In this document: piece after piece, positions 43,158 to 52,543 of the stretch
Numbering within the stretch: position 1 is the first letter of the stretch
Layout of the letters: each line of letters begins with the position of its first letter
DNA from: JAXIPB01 sp045403155
Lineage (GTDB): Bacteria > Actinomycetota > Actinomycetes > Mycobacteriales > Micromonosporaceae
Length of the DNA stretch: 64,000 nucleotides
Assembly: GCA_045403155.1 (NCBI GenBank)
Contig: JAXIPB010000013.1
Coordinates: forward strand, 8,259 to 72,258
Direction: 5' to 3'
Notes under the pieces: model-generated
Told to the model about the DNA's origin: nothing
The model's database searches: none
What the model saw: only the letters and a program-made list of their open reading frames with translations
Made by a program: the position numbers and the translations under genes

Positions 43158-44441
43158 TCAGCACGGTACGTGGAAGTCGACGCCCACCGACTCACGCCTC
43201 ACGGCGAAACCCCGCGCACTTCGACCTGGCTGGTGGCTGCTCACCACCCGATCAAAGCGGGCCTTCAATGCGTCGACCAGCGGCTCACGCGGAATCTCCG
43301 GCCAGAAGGAGATCGGTCGCACGGAGACGGCCGCGCCCCACAGCTTCCGGTCCTGTCGCAGCACCTCCTCGACGAACTCGATCGGGGTGGCGTTGTGACT
43401 GCCATGATGGCCGACCTTGTAGAAGGTCGTCTTGGCCAGCAAATCCCGTGAGCCGGGATCGTTCATGGCGGCCTCCCACGTGCCCCACTGCGCGTCGCCG
43501 GGGAAGAGCAGGAACGCTTCACCGAACTCGAACATCAGCATCAGGCTGGTGCCGTTGACCGCCTTGTCCAGGGAGACCGCGGCGGCTACGTCGTCGTCGC
43601 GCATCATGGCCGAGGCGGCGGCTTTCACGTCATCGTCGAGGACTATGCCCACGCCGTCGGCCTCATAGTCGCTTGCCGACATGGTGAAGCTGCGGGTGAA
43701 CGGCCCGCGAGTCCGGCCCACAATAGACTCGATGTCCCCTCGTGTGCGTGCCCCGCCCGCCGCCGACGTCGCTGAGAAGCGCAGGTACGACTGCCCGGTC
43801 GGCGGGTCCATGTCCCGGATCACGTCCCGATCTCGCGATGGCCCCAGAACGTGCGCGGTCAGCCCGTCGCAGCCCGGGACGTTGATGGTGCGCGCATTGG
43901 CCGTGGACAGGAAGTTCCGATCTTGTTTGCCCTTGAACCCGCGGTGCAGCGTACGCATCGCGGACTCATTCGTCAGTGAGTTGGCCACGAGAGAGCGGAG
44001 CGATTGTCGTACGTCCGGGTTCAGCCATCGACTGTCGAAGCCCGGCTGCTGGAAGGCGAGTTCGAGACCGAGCGCAAGGCGGCCCTGCCGTTCTCGGATC
44101 GCCTTCGCCTCCGGGTCGTCCGGATCCTCCGTCCATGGCATCCAGACCTGGTCGACCGTCACGTCGTCCCACGCTTCGGCGCTGAAGCCACTCACGTGAT
44201 CCTGGTGGCGGTGGGTGGCGACCACGACGTCGAGCACCGGCCCCCGGTTTTCCTGCGTGACATCGGCAATGATCTGGTCGACGACGTCGGCGGGCCGCCA
44301 ACCGTCGCGCGGATACCCAGATGTGTGTGCGCCGCAGTCCACGAGCACCCGGAACGGCGGCTGGCCAGCTCGTGGAAACTCGATCAGGAAACAATCGCCG
44401 AAGCCGACGTTGTACATGCGCACCAGGACGTGATCAGCCAT
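43158..44441 (-). CDS. ComEC-like metallo-beta-lactamase-fold hydrolase (operon gene 3)
   Basis: A 427-residue cytoplasmic protein from ATG 44441 with GGAGGAGG upstream. The metal motif is HRHQDH at 77-82, followed by FPGDAQW near 312 and KVGHHGSHN near 341. The last is the signature of the ComEC/Rec2 MBL branch. An insert of ~150 residues separates the motifs. No membrane segments are present, unlike ComEC itself. Soluble members act as nucleases or other hydrolases, and some sit in conflict systems. The start overlaps the stop of the protease gene by 8 bp. It is the last gene of a three-gene operon. Confidence 0.88.
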   Translation of the reverse strand: MADHVLVRMYNVGFGDCFLIEFPRAGQPPFRVLVDCGAHTSGYPRDGWRPADVVDQIIADVTQENRGPVLDVVVATHRHQDHVSGFSAEAWDDVTVDQVWMPWTEDPDDPEAKAIRERQGRLALGLELAFQQPGFDSRWLNPDVRQSLRSLVANSLTNESAMRTLHRGFKGKQDRNFLSTANARTINVPGCDGLTAHVLGPSRDRDVIRDMDPPTGQSYLRFSATSAAGGARTRGDIESIVGRTRGPFTRSFTMSASDYEADGVGIVLDDDVKAAASAMMRDDDVAAAVSLDKAVNGTSLMLMFEFGEAFLLFPGDAQWGTWEAAMNDPGSRDLLAKTTFYKVGHHGSHNATPIEFVEEVLRQDRKLWGAAVSVRPISFWPEIPREPLVDALKARFDRVVSSHQPGRSARGFAVRRESVGVDFHVPC

Positions 44442-46284
44442 CGGACCTCCTCCGCGATGGACGGGCGAGATGGGCGGCGGAGAACTTGGCGCGCCGGACC
44501 ATCCGGTTGGCCCGGTAGTCCTCGTCACTCCAGTTCTGGAGCGAGTCGCGAGCGTCGAGCGCCTTCACGTACCGTCGAAAGCCGGCAACCCGCTCCTCGG
44601 CAACCTGCCGGTGCATCTCGTACGTGAGATGGCAACCCGGCAGCGGCCTGGTGGCGATGTAGCGCACGCTGCCATCGGCCGCGAAGACTGCCGTCGTTCC
44701 GGCCCGCAACACCACCCCGCCGATCTCAAGCCGACGCGGGTCGTTTCGCGGCGGTGTCTGCACCCACTGGGCGACCAGCTCGACCAGGAGCTGGCCGTTC
44801 TCGCCGACATGGAAGCTCGGATGAATTCCCTGGAGCTCGACGTGGTTGAGCAGTGCCGGGTCCAACTGCAGCGCCGTCGCGTGCTCGAGCGCGAACTCGT
44901 GGACCTGCGCGTATCCCGACGTCGTACGCCGCCGCCGCTGACCCCCCTCGAAGACCTCGAACTGGCTCGCCAGCACCTCGGTCACCAGGTCCGGCGGAAT
45001 GCTCGCGTCCTCCAGCTCTCGTGGCCGTTCCAGCCGCAACGCCTCCTCGGCGAGCGACGACACAGCCGGCGCGTAAATGCCGCGTGCCCGGAAGGCGTCG
45101 ATGAAGCACACCCGACGCTCATACTCGTCCCGCGGGTTGAGCTCGAAGTCCGCCGTCACAATGGCCCGCAGATAGTCGCCGAACGTCACATCGACCGGTG
45201 GGAGGTACTCGAACGCGCGCAAGCACATCGTGAGCACCTCCTGTGCTGTGTTGGCTGCCTCCCGCGTGGTGAGCGTGACCAGATCCGCCTGCAGCTCGCC
45301 CTCCGGGAGGATGCCGGACCCTCCGGTGACGGCCCGGATGAGGTCGGCGGTCCGGTTGCGGTAGATGCGGAAGAAGGCGTCGAAGACCGAAGCGACGAGG
45401 ATGGACCCACGATCGTGGGCCTCGAGTGCCTCCTCGTACTGGCGCGGGTCCGGCGCCGCTTGATCCATTCCTGTTGCGGTACGAAGCGCCTGACCGGATC
45501 CGGTGGCCCAGCCGAACTGGCGCGCCAGCTCGAGCAGGCGCCCGGGTTTGGAGAGGTCTGCCCGGGTCGAACGAATCTGATGGTGCAGTACCTCCGGGAA
45601 GCTGAAGTGCTGAAAGATCGCGACGATATCGGCGATGGCCTCGTGGAACGCGAGGACGTCGCGGTTCGTCGGGGCGTTGAATTGGTCGCGCAGGCGATCC
45701 ACGATCGCGTGCGTGGTCTCATGCGCGACGATGTCGTGCGACAGGCAGGTGAAAACGGTCTGGCCCGGCAAGTTCGGGCCAGGATCTTCGGTGTCGGCGG
45801 CGAAGTATCCGAAGTGCAGGGAGAGCGTGTCCGAGTCGTAGAACGCGTTCTCCCCTTCAAATGCGTGCGGGAGCACCGTAAGCTTCTGTTCGCCGCGGAA
45901 CGGCAGGGGTCTGCCCAGTGCCCGCTCGAAGTTCTCGATCACCTTCATGACCACCGCGTAGACCATCTGCTGATGGAAGCGTGGATCCGAATCTGATGGA
46001 TCGAGCCCGCGCTGCATCAGGATGTCGACGCCGTCGAGGTCGACCGGTGGGTAGTACACGTCCTCGGTTGCGTTGTAATCCACAACCCGCACCACTCGGC
46101 CGTCGGGACCAGGGTCGAGAGTCTCATTCACAATCTCGACGATGGCGAGATTGCCGGCCGAACGACGCAGGCTGGGATCGAACGCGAAGATCTTCAATGG
46201 GCGCCGTGCCGCCGGCTGAACGCCCGGCACGTAGCCTTCCATCGACTTACGTCCGTAGACGGCTTGTTTCTGTTCCATAGACAT
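44434..46284 (-). CDS. Gluzincin zinc metallopeptidase-like protein (operon gene 2)
   Basis: A 616-residue protein. The zinc motif HETTH is near 188-192 (SHDIVAHETTHAIVD), and a Glu in FHEAIADIV lies 23 residues after the second His, as expected for a gluzincin third ligand. There is no signal peptide or propeptide, so it acts inside the cell, unlike thermolysin. The C-terminal ~200 residues have no recognised domain. Spacing is 18 bp from the upstream hydrolase gene and an 8-bp overlap with the MBL gene. The substrate is unknown. A protease made with a lipase-like protein and an MBL enzyme suggests an activation cascade, which is inferred. Confidence 0.82.
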   Translation of the reverse strand: MSMEQKQAVYGRKSMEGYVPGVQPAARRPLKIFAFDPSLRRSAGNLAIVEIVNETLDPGPDGRVVRVVDYNATEDVYYPPVDLDGVDILMQRGLDPSDSDPRFHQQMVYAVVMKVIENFERALGRPLPFRGEQKLTVLPHAFEGENAFYDSDTLSLHFGYFAADTEDPGPNLPGQTVFTCLSHDIVAHETTHAIVDRLRDQFNAPTNRDVLAFHEAIADIVAIFQHFSFPEVLHHQIRSTRADLSKPGRLLELARQFGWATGSGQALRTATGMDQAAPDPRQYEEALEAHDRGSILVASVFDAFFRIYRNRTADLIRAVTGGSGILPEGELQADLVTLTTREAANTAQEVLTMCLRAFEYLPPVDVTFGDYLRAIVTADFELNPRDEYERRVCFIDAFRARGIYAPAVSSLAEEALRLERPRELEDASIPPDLVTEVLASQFEVFEGGQRRRRTTSGYAQVHEFALEHATALQLDPALLNHVELQGIHPSFHVGENGQLLVELVAQWVQTPPRNDPRRLEIGGVVLRAGTTAVFAADGSVRYIATRPLPGCHLTYEMHRQVAEERVAGFRRYVKALDARDSLQNWSDEDYRANRMVRRAKFSAAHLARPSRRRSDG

Positions 46285-46302
46285 CTCTACAGGCCTCGTC
46301 GC

Positions 46303-47805
46303 TTAGCGTGTCAGGTTGGATTCGTCGAGGGAGTCGGGCGCGCCCAGAAGCTCCTCAAGCTCGTCGTGAAGGTCCAACCGAAGGAGCTCGTGGAGCTTGG
46401 TGGTGAAATCCTCTGGTCCAGTGCTCTCCGGATAATTGAAGTAACGCCCGTGCGCCAGACCCGGGAATCGTCGGTGGGGCAGATTGCCGGTGATCGGCTG
46501 GTCGAGCACGCCATTGCCGAAGAGTGGCCGCAGGGACCCGCCGAACCAGTCGCCGAACCAGCTCCTCTCCGCAGGGAAGAATAGGTTGGTCCAACGAACC
46601 ACGGCGAATGGCGCTCCGTGGGTCAGCACGGTTCGGCCCTGGTTGTTGAAGCCGTAATGTCCGGGCGGCCGAGCGGGTCCCTCCACCAGCTGGCTTCCGG
46701 CCCGCGGCGGGCACTGCGGCAGCTCGGCACTCGTCACCAGCTGGTCAAAGTCTGCGCGGTTCTTTGTGTAGAGGAGATCGGCGAAGTACATCGGCGTGCC
46801 GACGGAGATGAAGTCGGTGATCAGCCAAGGATTGCCCTGGATCCGGCAGCCTCGCCAGAGGTCGAACTGCATGACGCGGAACTCGGCCAGCTCCGCCTGC
46901 TGTCCTCGGGTGAGCCCCGCGGCCGGATGCTTGGCGACGGCGCGCGCGGCTGCCTCGAGTTCGGCGAGGCCCACGAGTGGCTTCGCTGGCCCATCCCGCA
47001 ACGGGCCACAGTGCAGCTTGCACATCTGCGGCCACAGATATCCGATCGCGTCGTAGGCGATATAGGCGCCAAGGCTGTGTGCCACTATCACGATCCGCGA
47101 GTACCGGCCCTTATCGTGGATGGCCTGCAGCAGGTCGACCATCCCTTTCCGGATCGATCGACGCACCTCGTAGGACCGAGGCGATCGATCGAGGTAGCGC
47201 ACGACGTCGACGAAGGACTTCGTCACGACATTGCCACCGCTATTGAGCGCACGCACCAGAACAGTAACCAGGATTCCTTCGCCCAGTAGAGCGGCAAGCA
47301 CGCCAGCCGTGGTGAACTCCTCAATCACCACGCCGCTGGCAATGATCGCGATCAGCCCAGCAAGCAGAACGAGAATCAGCAGCCAGACGAGCCACCACAC
47401 CTTCTTGAGGCCGTACGGAACGGTCGCGGGTGACCGCAGGAGCAAGCGAGTCATCGTCGGACGCAGATCGCCCAGCTTGTTTCCGGTCATGAGGTATGAC
47501 CAGTGGTATTCGAAGAACTCGGTCTGGCCGTACGTGATCGGAAGTCCGGTGGGCGGTTGGCGGGTGGCGAGATGCCGACGCGCCTCGTAGGAGTCCGTGA
47601 CTCGCTCGGGGCGGGAGTAGTAGCGGCGCTGCCCTTCGACCTTCGGCAGGGCCGTCTTCACGAAACGATTAAGCGTGTCCAGGGGTAACTGCTCCCCCAT
47701 GCCGTGAACGATCACCACGGCCGTTCGCACCGATTTCCGGCGCGGCGCGCTGCTCGACTCAAGGTTCGCCGAATCGATGTTTGCCTGCAGATTCGCCGAA
47801 TCCAT
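46303..47805 (-). CDS. Membrane alpha/beta hydrolase (lipase-like, operon gene 1)
   Basis: A 500-residue protein from ATG 47805 with GGAGG upstream. It starts with a short pentapeptide-like run (DSANLQANIDSANLE). The hydrolase fold begins with AVVIVHGMGE near 32-41. Two membrane helices near 137-195 (VWWLVWLLILVLLAGLIAII and a following segment) split the fold. The nucleophile elbow is VAHSLGAYIA near 242. The later part has HGAPFAVVRWTNLFFPAER and a His-rich C-terminal region that should supply the catalytic His. It may act on lipids or esters at the inner membrane face. It is the first gene of the operon. Confidence 0.82.
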   Translation of the reverse strand: MDSANLQANIDSANLESSSAPRRKSVRTAVVIVHGMGEQLPLDTLNRFVKTALPKVEGQRRYYSRPERVTDSYEARRHLATRQPPTGLPITYGQTEFFEYHWSYLMTGNKLGDLRPTMTRLLLRSPATVPYGLKKVWWLVWLLILVLLAGLIAIIASGVVIEEFTTAGVLAALLGEGILVTVLVRALNSGGNVVTKSFVDVVRYLDRSPRSYEVRRSIRKGMVDLLQAIHDKGRYSRIVIVAHSLGAYIAYDAIGYLWPQMCKLHCGPLRDGPAKPLVGLAELEAAARAVAKHPAAGLTRGQQAELAEFRVMQFDLWRGCRIQGNPWLITDFISVGTPMYFADLLYTKNRADFDQLVTSAELPQCPPRAGSQLVEGPARPPGHYGFNNQGRTVLTHGAPFAVVRWTNLFFPAERSWFGDWFGGSLRPLFGNGVLDQPITGNLPHRRFPGLAHGRYFNYPESTGPEDFTTKLHELLRLDLHDELEELLGAPDSLDESNLTR

Positions 47806-48148
47806 GCCACTCCTCCATTCGTAGGTAAGGCCGCGCACGAAGCCCAGAGATCGCTCAGGCGCTCATCCAAATCACGACCTCTGTGGATATCTGAATACGC
47901 GCCCGAGCGACGAGTGTCAATCGGTGGAAAGGCCGACCGCTGCCTACAACACCGGGCACGACCGATGAGGAGGGGACGCTCCGGAAACGTAGGTAACGCC
48001 GCTGGGAATATAGGCAGCCGCTCCCGATTTCATGCGGAGCCAGTTCGCCGTACCGTCGGATGGAACGTCATCGCCCTAGGCGACGTGGCCAGCCAGAGCC
48101 ACAATGCCGGGACGACTGAACCATTCAAGACGACGAAGGCGGTAGAAC
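47806..48148. other. 343-bp divergent intergenic region with the repeated element
   Basis: This gap separates the three-hydrolase operon from the gene at 48149. No gene is supported in it. It carries copy B of the repeated element at 47981-48060 (see that entry). The promoter of the hydrolase operon should lie in the left part but could not be assigned. Confidence 0.5.
47981..48060 (+). promoter_or_regulatory. Repeated promoter/operator element, copy B
   Basis: CCGGAAA is followed by TAGGTAACG at 47990-47998 and TAGGCAGCC at 48011-48019, then CTCCCGATTTCA and, 12 bases later, TCGCCGTACCGTCG. The order and spacing match copy A at 20901-20981, except that the direct repeats are 21 rather than 22 bp apart. 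It lies 88 bp before the gene at 48149. The conservation across unrelated flanks argues for a shared activator, most simply one of the LAL regulators. Confidence 0.65.
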
Positions 48149-48730
48149 GTGAGCGGCGACATCCAGCTGAAGAGCGGCAGGCACACACTGGTGTCCTCCG
48201 GGAACACCATGACGTTCGACGGCAAGGACACCTACGACCTCAGGGCTATGAACGCGGTCACCTATCACGCCACACGGCGTCACATCAACGGGACCTACCA
48301 AGGGACCGACCTCATTCTCCAGTTCAAGCAGGACAAACGCACGCGCATGTTCATCTTGTCCACCAACCACCGCGACGAGAACCTCAATGAGTATCGGGAG
48401 TCGTGGCTCCAGGTCGTCCACCGCATCGAGTCCATTGCGATCCCCCGGCTCGCTGACGAGATCGCGGCCGCTGTGCGCGCCGGGGAGACAGTGCCGATTG
48501 GGCCAGCCGGGGCCCGGGTTCTACTGAGCCCCGAGGGTGTGAAGAAGGGCGGCCTCTTCGGCAAGCCGGTGCCATGGAGCCGGGTCACCGGCACCGCCCT
48601 CGACAACGGCACGATCCGCATCTTGGGCAGCAAGGCGCCCGACGGCGCTGAGAAGGTAATCGGCGAGGTTCACGTCGCGCAGTGGAATGGTCCCGTCCTG
48701 CCGCACGTGGTGAACCGCCTGAAGGGGTGA
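48149..48730 (+). CDS. Conserved hypothetical protein, PH-like pattern
   Basis: A 193-residue soluble protein from GTG 48149 (weak GAAGG site). The first ~90 residues are beta-rich (HTLVSSGNTMTFDGKD, LILQFKQDKRTRMFILST), then a helix (YRESWLQVVHRIESIAIPRLADEIAAAV). A second beta region ends the protein (ILGSKAPDGAEKVIGEV, HVVNRLKG). This resembles proteins with PH-like folds, but no family is claimed. It is the gene directly downstream of repeated element copy B and may belong to the same regulon as the haloperoxidase-like gene. Confidence 0.75.
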   Translation: MSGDIQLKSGRHTLVSSGNTMTFDGKDTYDLRAMNAVTYHATRRHINGTYQGTDLILQFKQDKRTRMFILSTNHRDENLNEYRESWLQVVHRIESIAIPRLADEIAAAVRAGETVPIGPAGARVLLSPEGVKKGGLFGKPVPWSRVTGTALDNGTIRILGSKAPDGAEKVIGEVHVAQWNGPVLPHVVNRLKG

Positions 48731-48753
48731 CCCAGGTCCCTCGCCGTGGGGTA

Positions 48754-49617
48754 TCAAGATCGCCGGCGGTGGCGGGCCGGCACGTTCGGGTGCAGGCGTC
48801 GCAGCCCAGCGTCGGCCAGCGCCTGGGCACTGGTGGCGGGCACCGCGAGATCCCACTCGAGGTAGACCTTGTCGCCGTGGTAGCAGCCGAAGCTGCTCGA
48901 GATGCACAACAGTGGCTCCCGCTCCACCAGGTGGCCCTCCCGAATCGGGTCGTGGCCAAACACCGCAACGCGAGCATTCGGATTCATGGCGCGGAGAAAA
49001 GCATACGCCCGCGCGGCGGTGGTGGTCCGCGCCCACAGCAGCGCACCGAGCGGCCCGCTGTCGGCCATCTTATGCAGGGCAATGTGCTGATATCCGTCGA
49101 GCGCCACGACGTCAAGATCGGATGCGGAGGTAATCCGTGCGTGCGGCGCGGCGTGGGTCAATACCAGCCCCGCACTCGGCGCGACCGCCGCCAGTGGCCA
49201 CCGCGCCAGCCAGCGCCGTACCGGCGCGAACTCCCCCGGCCGATACGAGGCTTCGAGATTGGCCGCCTCGTCCGGGTGGAACTTGTCCAGGACCGGCCCA
49301 CCCAGGTGGGCATGTTCGTGGTTGCCCAGCAAATAGTGCACCTGCCCCGGGAACCTCCGCTGCAGAACGGCGGCCTCGTCGAGCAGCTCCCGGGTTCGGT
49401 CGCGATAGAACTCACCAAGGTGCTCCGGCCAATCCGCGACCGAGATCGTCGGCCCGTGCACCAGGTCACCACAGATCACGAGGTGCGGTGGCGGGGAGTC
49501 GGTAGCGGCGAGCGCCAGAAACCGCGCGGCGATCGCCCGGAAGTCCGCCAGGTGTCCGTGCAGATCGGTGGCTACCACTAGCGCCCCTCGGTCGGGGAGC
49601 ACCACCACTCGCGACAT
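48754..49617 (-). CDS. Calcineurin-like metallophosphoesterase (PPP-like)
   Basis: A 287-residue protein with all dimetal motifs: DLHGH near 18-22, GDLVHG near 50, GNHEHAH near 97, H in LTHAAPHARI and FGHDPI near 219. The order is that of Ser/Thr protein phosphatases and diadenosine tetraphosphatases. The start at 49617 (MSRVVVLPDRGALVV) fits the family. It converges on the hypothetical gene at 48149, 23 bp apart. The substrate is unknown; Ser/Thr phosphoproteins are plausible since a Ser/Thr kinase is encoded at 59 kb. Confidence 0.9.
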   Translation of the reverse strand: MSRVVVLPDRGALVVATDLHGHLADFRAIAARFLALAATDSPPPHLVICGDLVHGPTISVADWPEHLGEFYRDRTRELLDEAAVLQRRFPGQVHYLLGNHEHAHLGGPVLDKFHPDEAANLEASYRPGEFAPVRRWLARWPLAAVAPSAGLVLTHAAPHARITSASDLDVVALDGYQHIALHKMADSGPLGALLWARTTTAARAYAFLRAMNPNARVAVFGHDPIREGHLVEREPLLCISSSFGCYHGDKVYLEWDLAVPATSAQALADAGLRRLHPNVPARHRRRS

Positions 49618-49713
49618 GCGGTCACGATAGGCCCGTGCACGCCTCGAAGGGGTCCCAGCGAAACTGCACGATCGGCCCTGTTGCGACCATCGTTTGGGAG
49701 GGAGCATGCGTAC

Positions 49714-50709
49714 GTGAGTGCATCCGCAACTGTGCAGACTCGTGCTCGGCGTCGAAGGCGTCTTTCCGCCGGCTGGACTACCCTCGCGGGCCTCGCCGTG
49801 CTGGTCGGTGCCGCCTTGACGGCGCGCTCCTGGCGGGCTGACCTACCTGACCCGGTCGCCAGCCACTGGGGGCCGGACGGCACCGCGAACGGCTTCTCGA
49901 CGCTGGACGCCACCGTGGGCGCGATGCTCGGTGGCGGCTCGCTGCTGGTGTTGGGTTTCGGCGCCATCACCCTGTGGCTCGGCCATTCCGCCCTAACCCG
50001 CCGAATAGGGTCGGCGGCGACGATCTGGTCCGCGCTCTTCTTCTCCATCTTGACGCTCGGATCGCTGAACGTGCAGCGTGGGCTCACCGACGCCCGGGAT
50101 GCCGGCGACATCGGCGGCGTTCTGCTGCTCGCCCTCGTCGGATCGCTGGTGGCCGCGTTCATTGTGGGTGCATCCGTGCCCGGCGACATTCGTCAGCCGA
50201 CGGCAGAACCTGTCGATAGCACTGCGCCCAGGGTGGCTCTGCCCGTCGGGGAGCATGCCACCTGGACCGGAGCCACGGCGTCAAGAGCGGCCATACTGCT
50301 GGGACTCGCAGCGGCGGCATTGGTGCTCGCCCTAGTCCTGCTCACCGACATGTGGGTGCTGCTCGTGGTGGTCGTGCTGCTCTTCGGACTCATCGCCTCG
50401 ATGTCGTCAGCTGTTGTGCGCGTCGACGGCGACGGTGTCACCATCCATTCCCCGCTCGGCTGGCCGCGCACGCGCGTTCCGCTCGACGAGATCGTACGGG
50501 CCGACGTGGCTGAAGTGCGGCCGCTGCGGGACTTCGGCGGTTGGGGCTGGCGGGTGGGTCGGGGGGGTCGGGTCGGTGTCGCGCTCCGCCGAGGTGAGGC
50601 CCTGCTCATCGAACGCACCGGCGGTCGCTCGTTAGTGGTCACTGTGGACGGTGCTGCGATCGCCGCCGGCGTGGTCAACGCGCTGGCCGATCGTGCACGG
50701 AGCGCGTGA
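49714..50709 (+). CDS. DUF1648/SdpI-like membrane protein
   Basis: A 331-residue protein from GTG 49714 with GGAGGG upstream. The DUF1648 signature is visible after the first helix: LPDPVASHWGPDGTANGF. About six membrane helices follow, including LLVLGFGAITLWLGHSAL and MWVLLVVVVLLFGLIASM. The C-terminal part is a small beta domain (VVRVDGDGVTIHSPLGWP, RVPLDEIVRADVAEV) resembling a bacterial PH domain. DUF1648 proteins include SdpI, an immunity protein. The role here is unknown. Confidence 0.85.
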   Translation: MSASATVQTRARRRRRLSAGWTTLAGLAVLVGAALTARSWRADLPDPVASHWGPDGTANGFSTLDATVGAMLGGGSLLVLGFGAITLWLGHSALTRRIGSAATIWSALFFSILTLGSLNVQRGLTDARDAGDIGGVLLLALVGSLVAAFIVGASVPGDIRQPTAEPVDSTAPRVALPVGEHATWTGATASRAAILLGLAAAALVLALVLLTDMWVLLVVVVLLFGLIASMSSAVVRVDGDGVTIHSPLGWPRTRVPLDEIVRADVAEVRPLRDFGGWGWRVGRGGRVGVALRRGEALLIERTGGRSLVVTVDGAAIAAGVVNALADRARSA

Positions 50710-50975
50710 CGGAGGACGACAGCAGTCGGGCATCCGCAAACACGTCAGTCGGCGAGCCAGGTGCCGAGCTGCGCGCCGTACGGGGTGAGCGGGACAAGTA
50801 GCAGCGCCACGCATCCCAGCGTGCCGCCGAGTAGCCAGACGAATGAGCGCCGCTGAGACCGCGGGCTGGAGCGGCCAGGCCTAGCTGTACGCCGAGAACG
50901 AGTCTCAAACCAGCGAGGGCCGGTTGGCCCGGAATGTCACTCGCCACCCGCTCACCGTACGCCGGGCCTAGTCCG

Positions 50976-51968
50976 TCACTTGACCGACGCGAGATCAGCC
51001 AACCAGGCCGGCGCACCTCGAGCCCCGGCGCGGCGGTAGAGCCCGGCGATGATCAAGGGGACCGCGAGCAGAACGCCGGACCCGTACGCTGGCACTTGCC
51101 ACGCAAACTCCAACGCGACAAGCAGATTCGACGGTCCGAAGCCGCGGCCCTCCGGCGCGGCATCGCCGAGGCGTCCGACTGCATCCGCAAAACACCACGT
51201 CGTGACCGCCAGAAACGTCGCCCCGACAACGATCGGCGCCCACCACGGCAGCCGGTCGCCGATCACGATCGTGTACAAGACCCCACCGGCCACTATGGAT
51301 CCTGCCAGCGCCAGGTATAGCACAGGATCGGAGCCGAACTCGATGTACGGCGTGGGGACGGAGACCCCCATCCAATTGATCGGATCGTCGGCATGGACGA
51401 CCGTGCGGGTGACCGTGCCGAATCCGACCATGACCCAGACGCCGACCCCTGCCACGCACGCCAGAGCCGCACCGAGAAAAGGCTGGAGGCCGGGGCGTCG
51501 AGCGGAAACGTCGACCGGTGCACGGGTAATCGCGACCACAATGACGGCCACCGCTAGCACCGCGCCGGCAACCGTCGGCACGGCGTCGCGCTCCCAGGCA
51601 CGCTGCAGCAGCAGGGCGTCAGACCTGATCGGGTCATGCGCACCGGGATCCGTGAGGTCCAGTCGTGGATAGCCGTGTCGGCGTTGCACGTACTCGCCGA
51701 GGACCAGCATCGCCAGGGATATCAGCGCGAGGGCGACGGGCAGGCGTCGCGCTCGTCGTGCACTTAGGAGGAGCACGGCGAAGATCGCACCCGCGACCAG
51801 GCTGCCGGCAACGACGATGACGATGCCGTCCAGCCGATACGGGGTTGGCCACAGCGACTCCGCGACGACCAGGGCGCCGAAGCGCTCCGCTGCTCCGGAC
51901 GAAGCCGTCGCCACCACGAGGGCGACCAGGCCACCCAGCCAGCCAAGTACGTGACCAACACGGCGCAT
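50976..51968 (-). CDS. Multi-pass membrane protein of unknown function
   Basis: A 330-residue protein with about eight hydrophobic segments. The ATG at 51968 has GGAGG at five bases and is preferred over the upstream GTG. A large loop after helix 3 contains RHGYPRLDLTDPGAHDPIRS. Another loop has INWMGVSVPTPYIEFGSD. No transporter or enzyme motif is recognised. The 266-bp gap to the DUF1648 gene holds no supported gene. It is a single gene on this strand. Confidence 0.75.
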   Translation of the reverse strand: MRRVGHVLGWLGGLVALVVATASSGAAERFGALVVAESLWPTPYRLDGIVIVVAGSLVAGAIFAVLLLSARRARRLPVALALISLAMLVLGEYVQRRHGYPRLDLTDPGAHDPIRSDALLLQRAWERDAVPTVAGAVLAVAVIVVAITRAPVDVSARRPGLQPFLGAALACVAGVGVWVMVGFGTVTRTVVHADDPINWMGVSVPTPYIEFGSDPVLYLALAGSIVAGGVLYTIVIGDRLPWWAPIVVGATFLAVTTWCFADAVGRLGDAAPEGRGFGPSNLLVALEFAWQVPAYGSGVLLAVPLIIAGLYRRAGARGAPAWLADLASVK

Positions 51969-52243
51969 AGTTGCCTCCACGTGAGCGAGGGTGCTTCAGG
52001 CACAGCGTCTAACACCATCACCGGAGCCGGACATGCCACCATCGGCCGAGCGGTGCGAACGTCCCAAGCCCAGATTCACCTACCAAGATCTCTACTGGCG
52101 GTTGGATTGTGTTGCTCCGCGTCACCTTTCCACCGCAGATTGCGGTCTTGCCGGCCGGAAGCCACAGGTCAGCGCAACTGCTGATCCTGCGGCTTCCATT
52201 TTTGGCGCAGCGAATCAACTTCCGTGGATTCGAACAGATGCAC

Positions 52244-52543
52244 CTAATGAGCGACGAGTGTCGACCGCTCGGCGATCCCCAGCGGCTGGCGGGCGAATGA
52301 ATTCGCCGCGTCCACCTCGTAGCAGAGGTTGCGGCTCGAGTCACCGAGCGTGTCGTCGACATACGACTGCACGTCGGCGACGCTGTTCGACTCCCACAGG
52401 CAGGTCGCGCCCGACCCGTCCCCCGCCGGATAGAACTGCAACGCCGTGGCGCCCTCCGGGGCTCCCTCGTACTTGATGAGCTTCTCGCCGCGGGAGAACG
52501 CCTCGCGGGGATTGAGGAATGTGTGCTGAACGACGACGTACAT
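52244..52543 (-). CDS. Small conserved hypothetical protein
   Basis: A 99-residue soluble protein from ATG 52543 with AGGAG upstream. It starts MYVVVQHTFLNPREAFSRGE and continues with LQFYPAGDGSGATCLWES, then SVADVQSYVDDTLGDSSRN. The pattern is that of a small alpha/beta ferredoxin-like (dimeric alpha-beta barrel) protein, such as a DUF4242-type protein. This is a fold guess only. It lies 124 bp downstream of the start of the LuxR gene on the same strand end, with no clear operon partner. Confidence 0.78.
   Translation of the reverse strand: MYVVVQHTFLNPREAFSRGEKLIKYEGAPEGATALQFYPAGDGSGATCLWESNSVADVQSYVDDTLGDSSRNLCYEVDAANSFARQPLGIAERSTLVAH

Noticed and set aside
44470..45996. 508-codon open frame antisense to the gluzincin gene
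   Set aside because: Shadow of a high-GC gene; the minus-strand frame has the HETTH zinc site and tight operon spacing.
50740..50935. Minus-strand open stretch with one hydrophobic helix (SFVWLLGGTLGCVALLLVPL)
   Set aside because: It looks like a membrane segment, but a stop lies just upstream and no start codon is available; kept only as a possible remnant.
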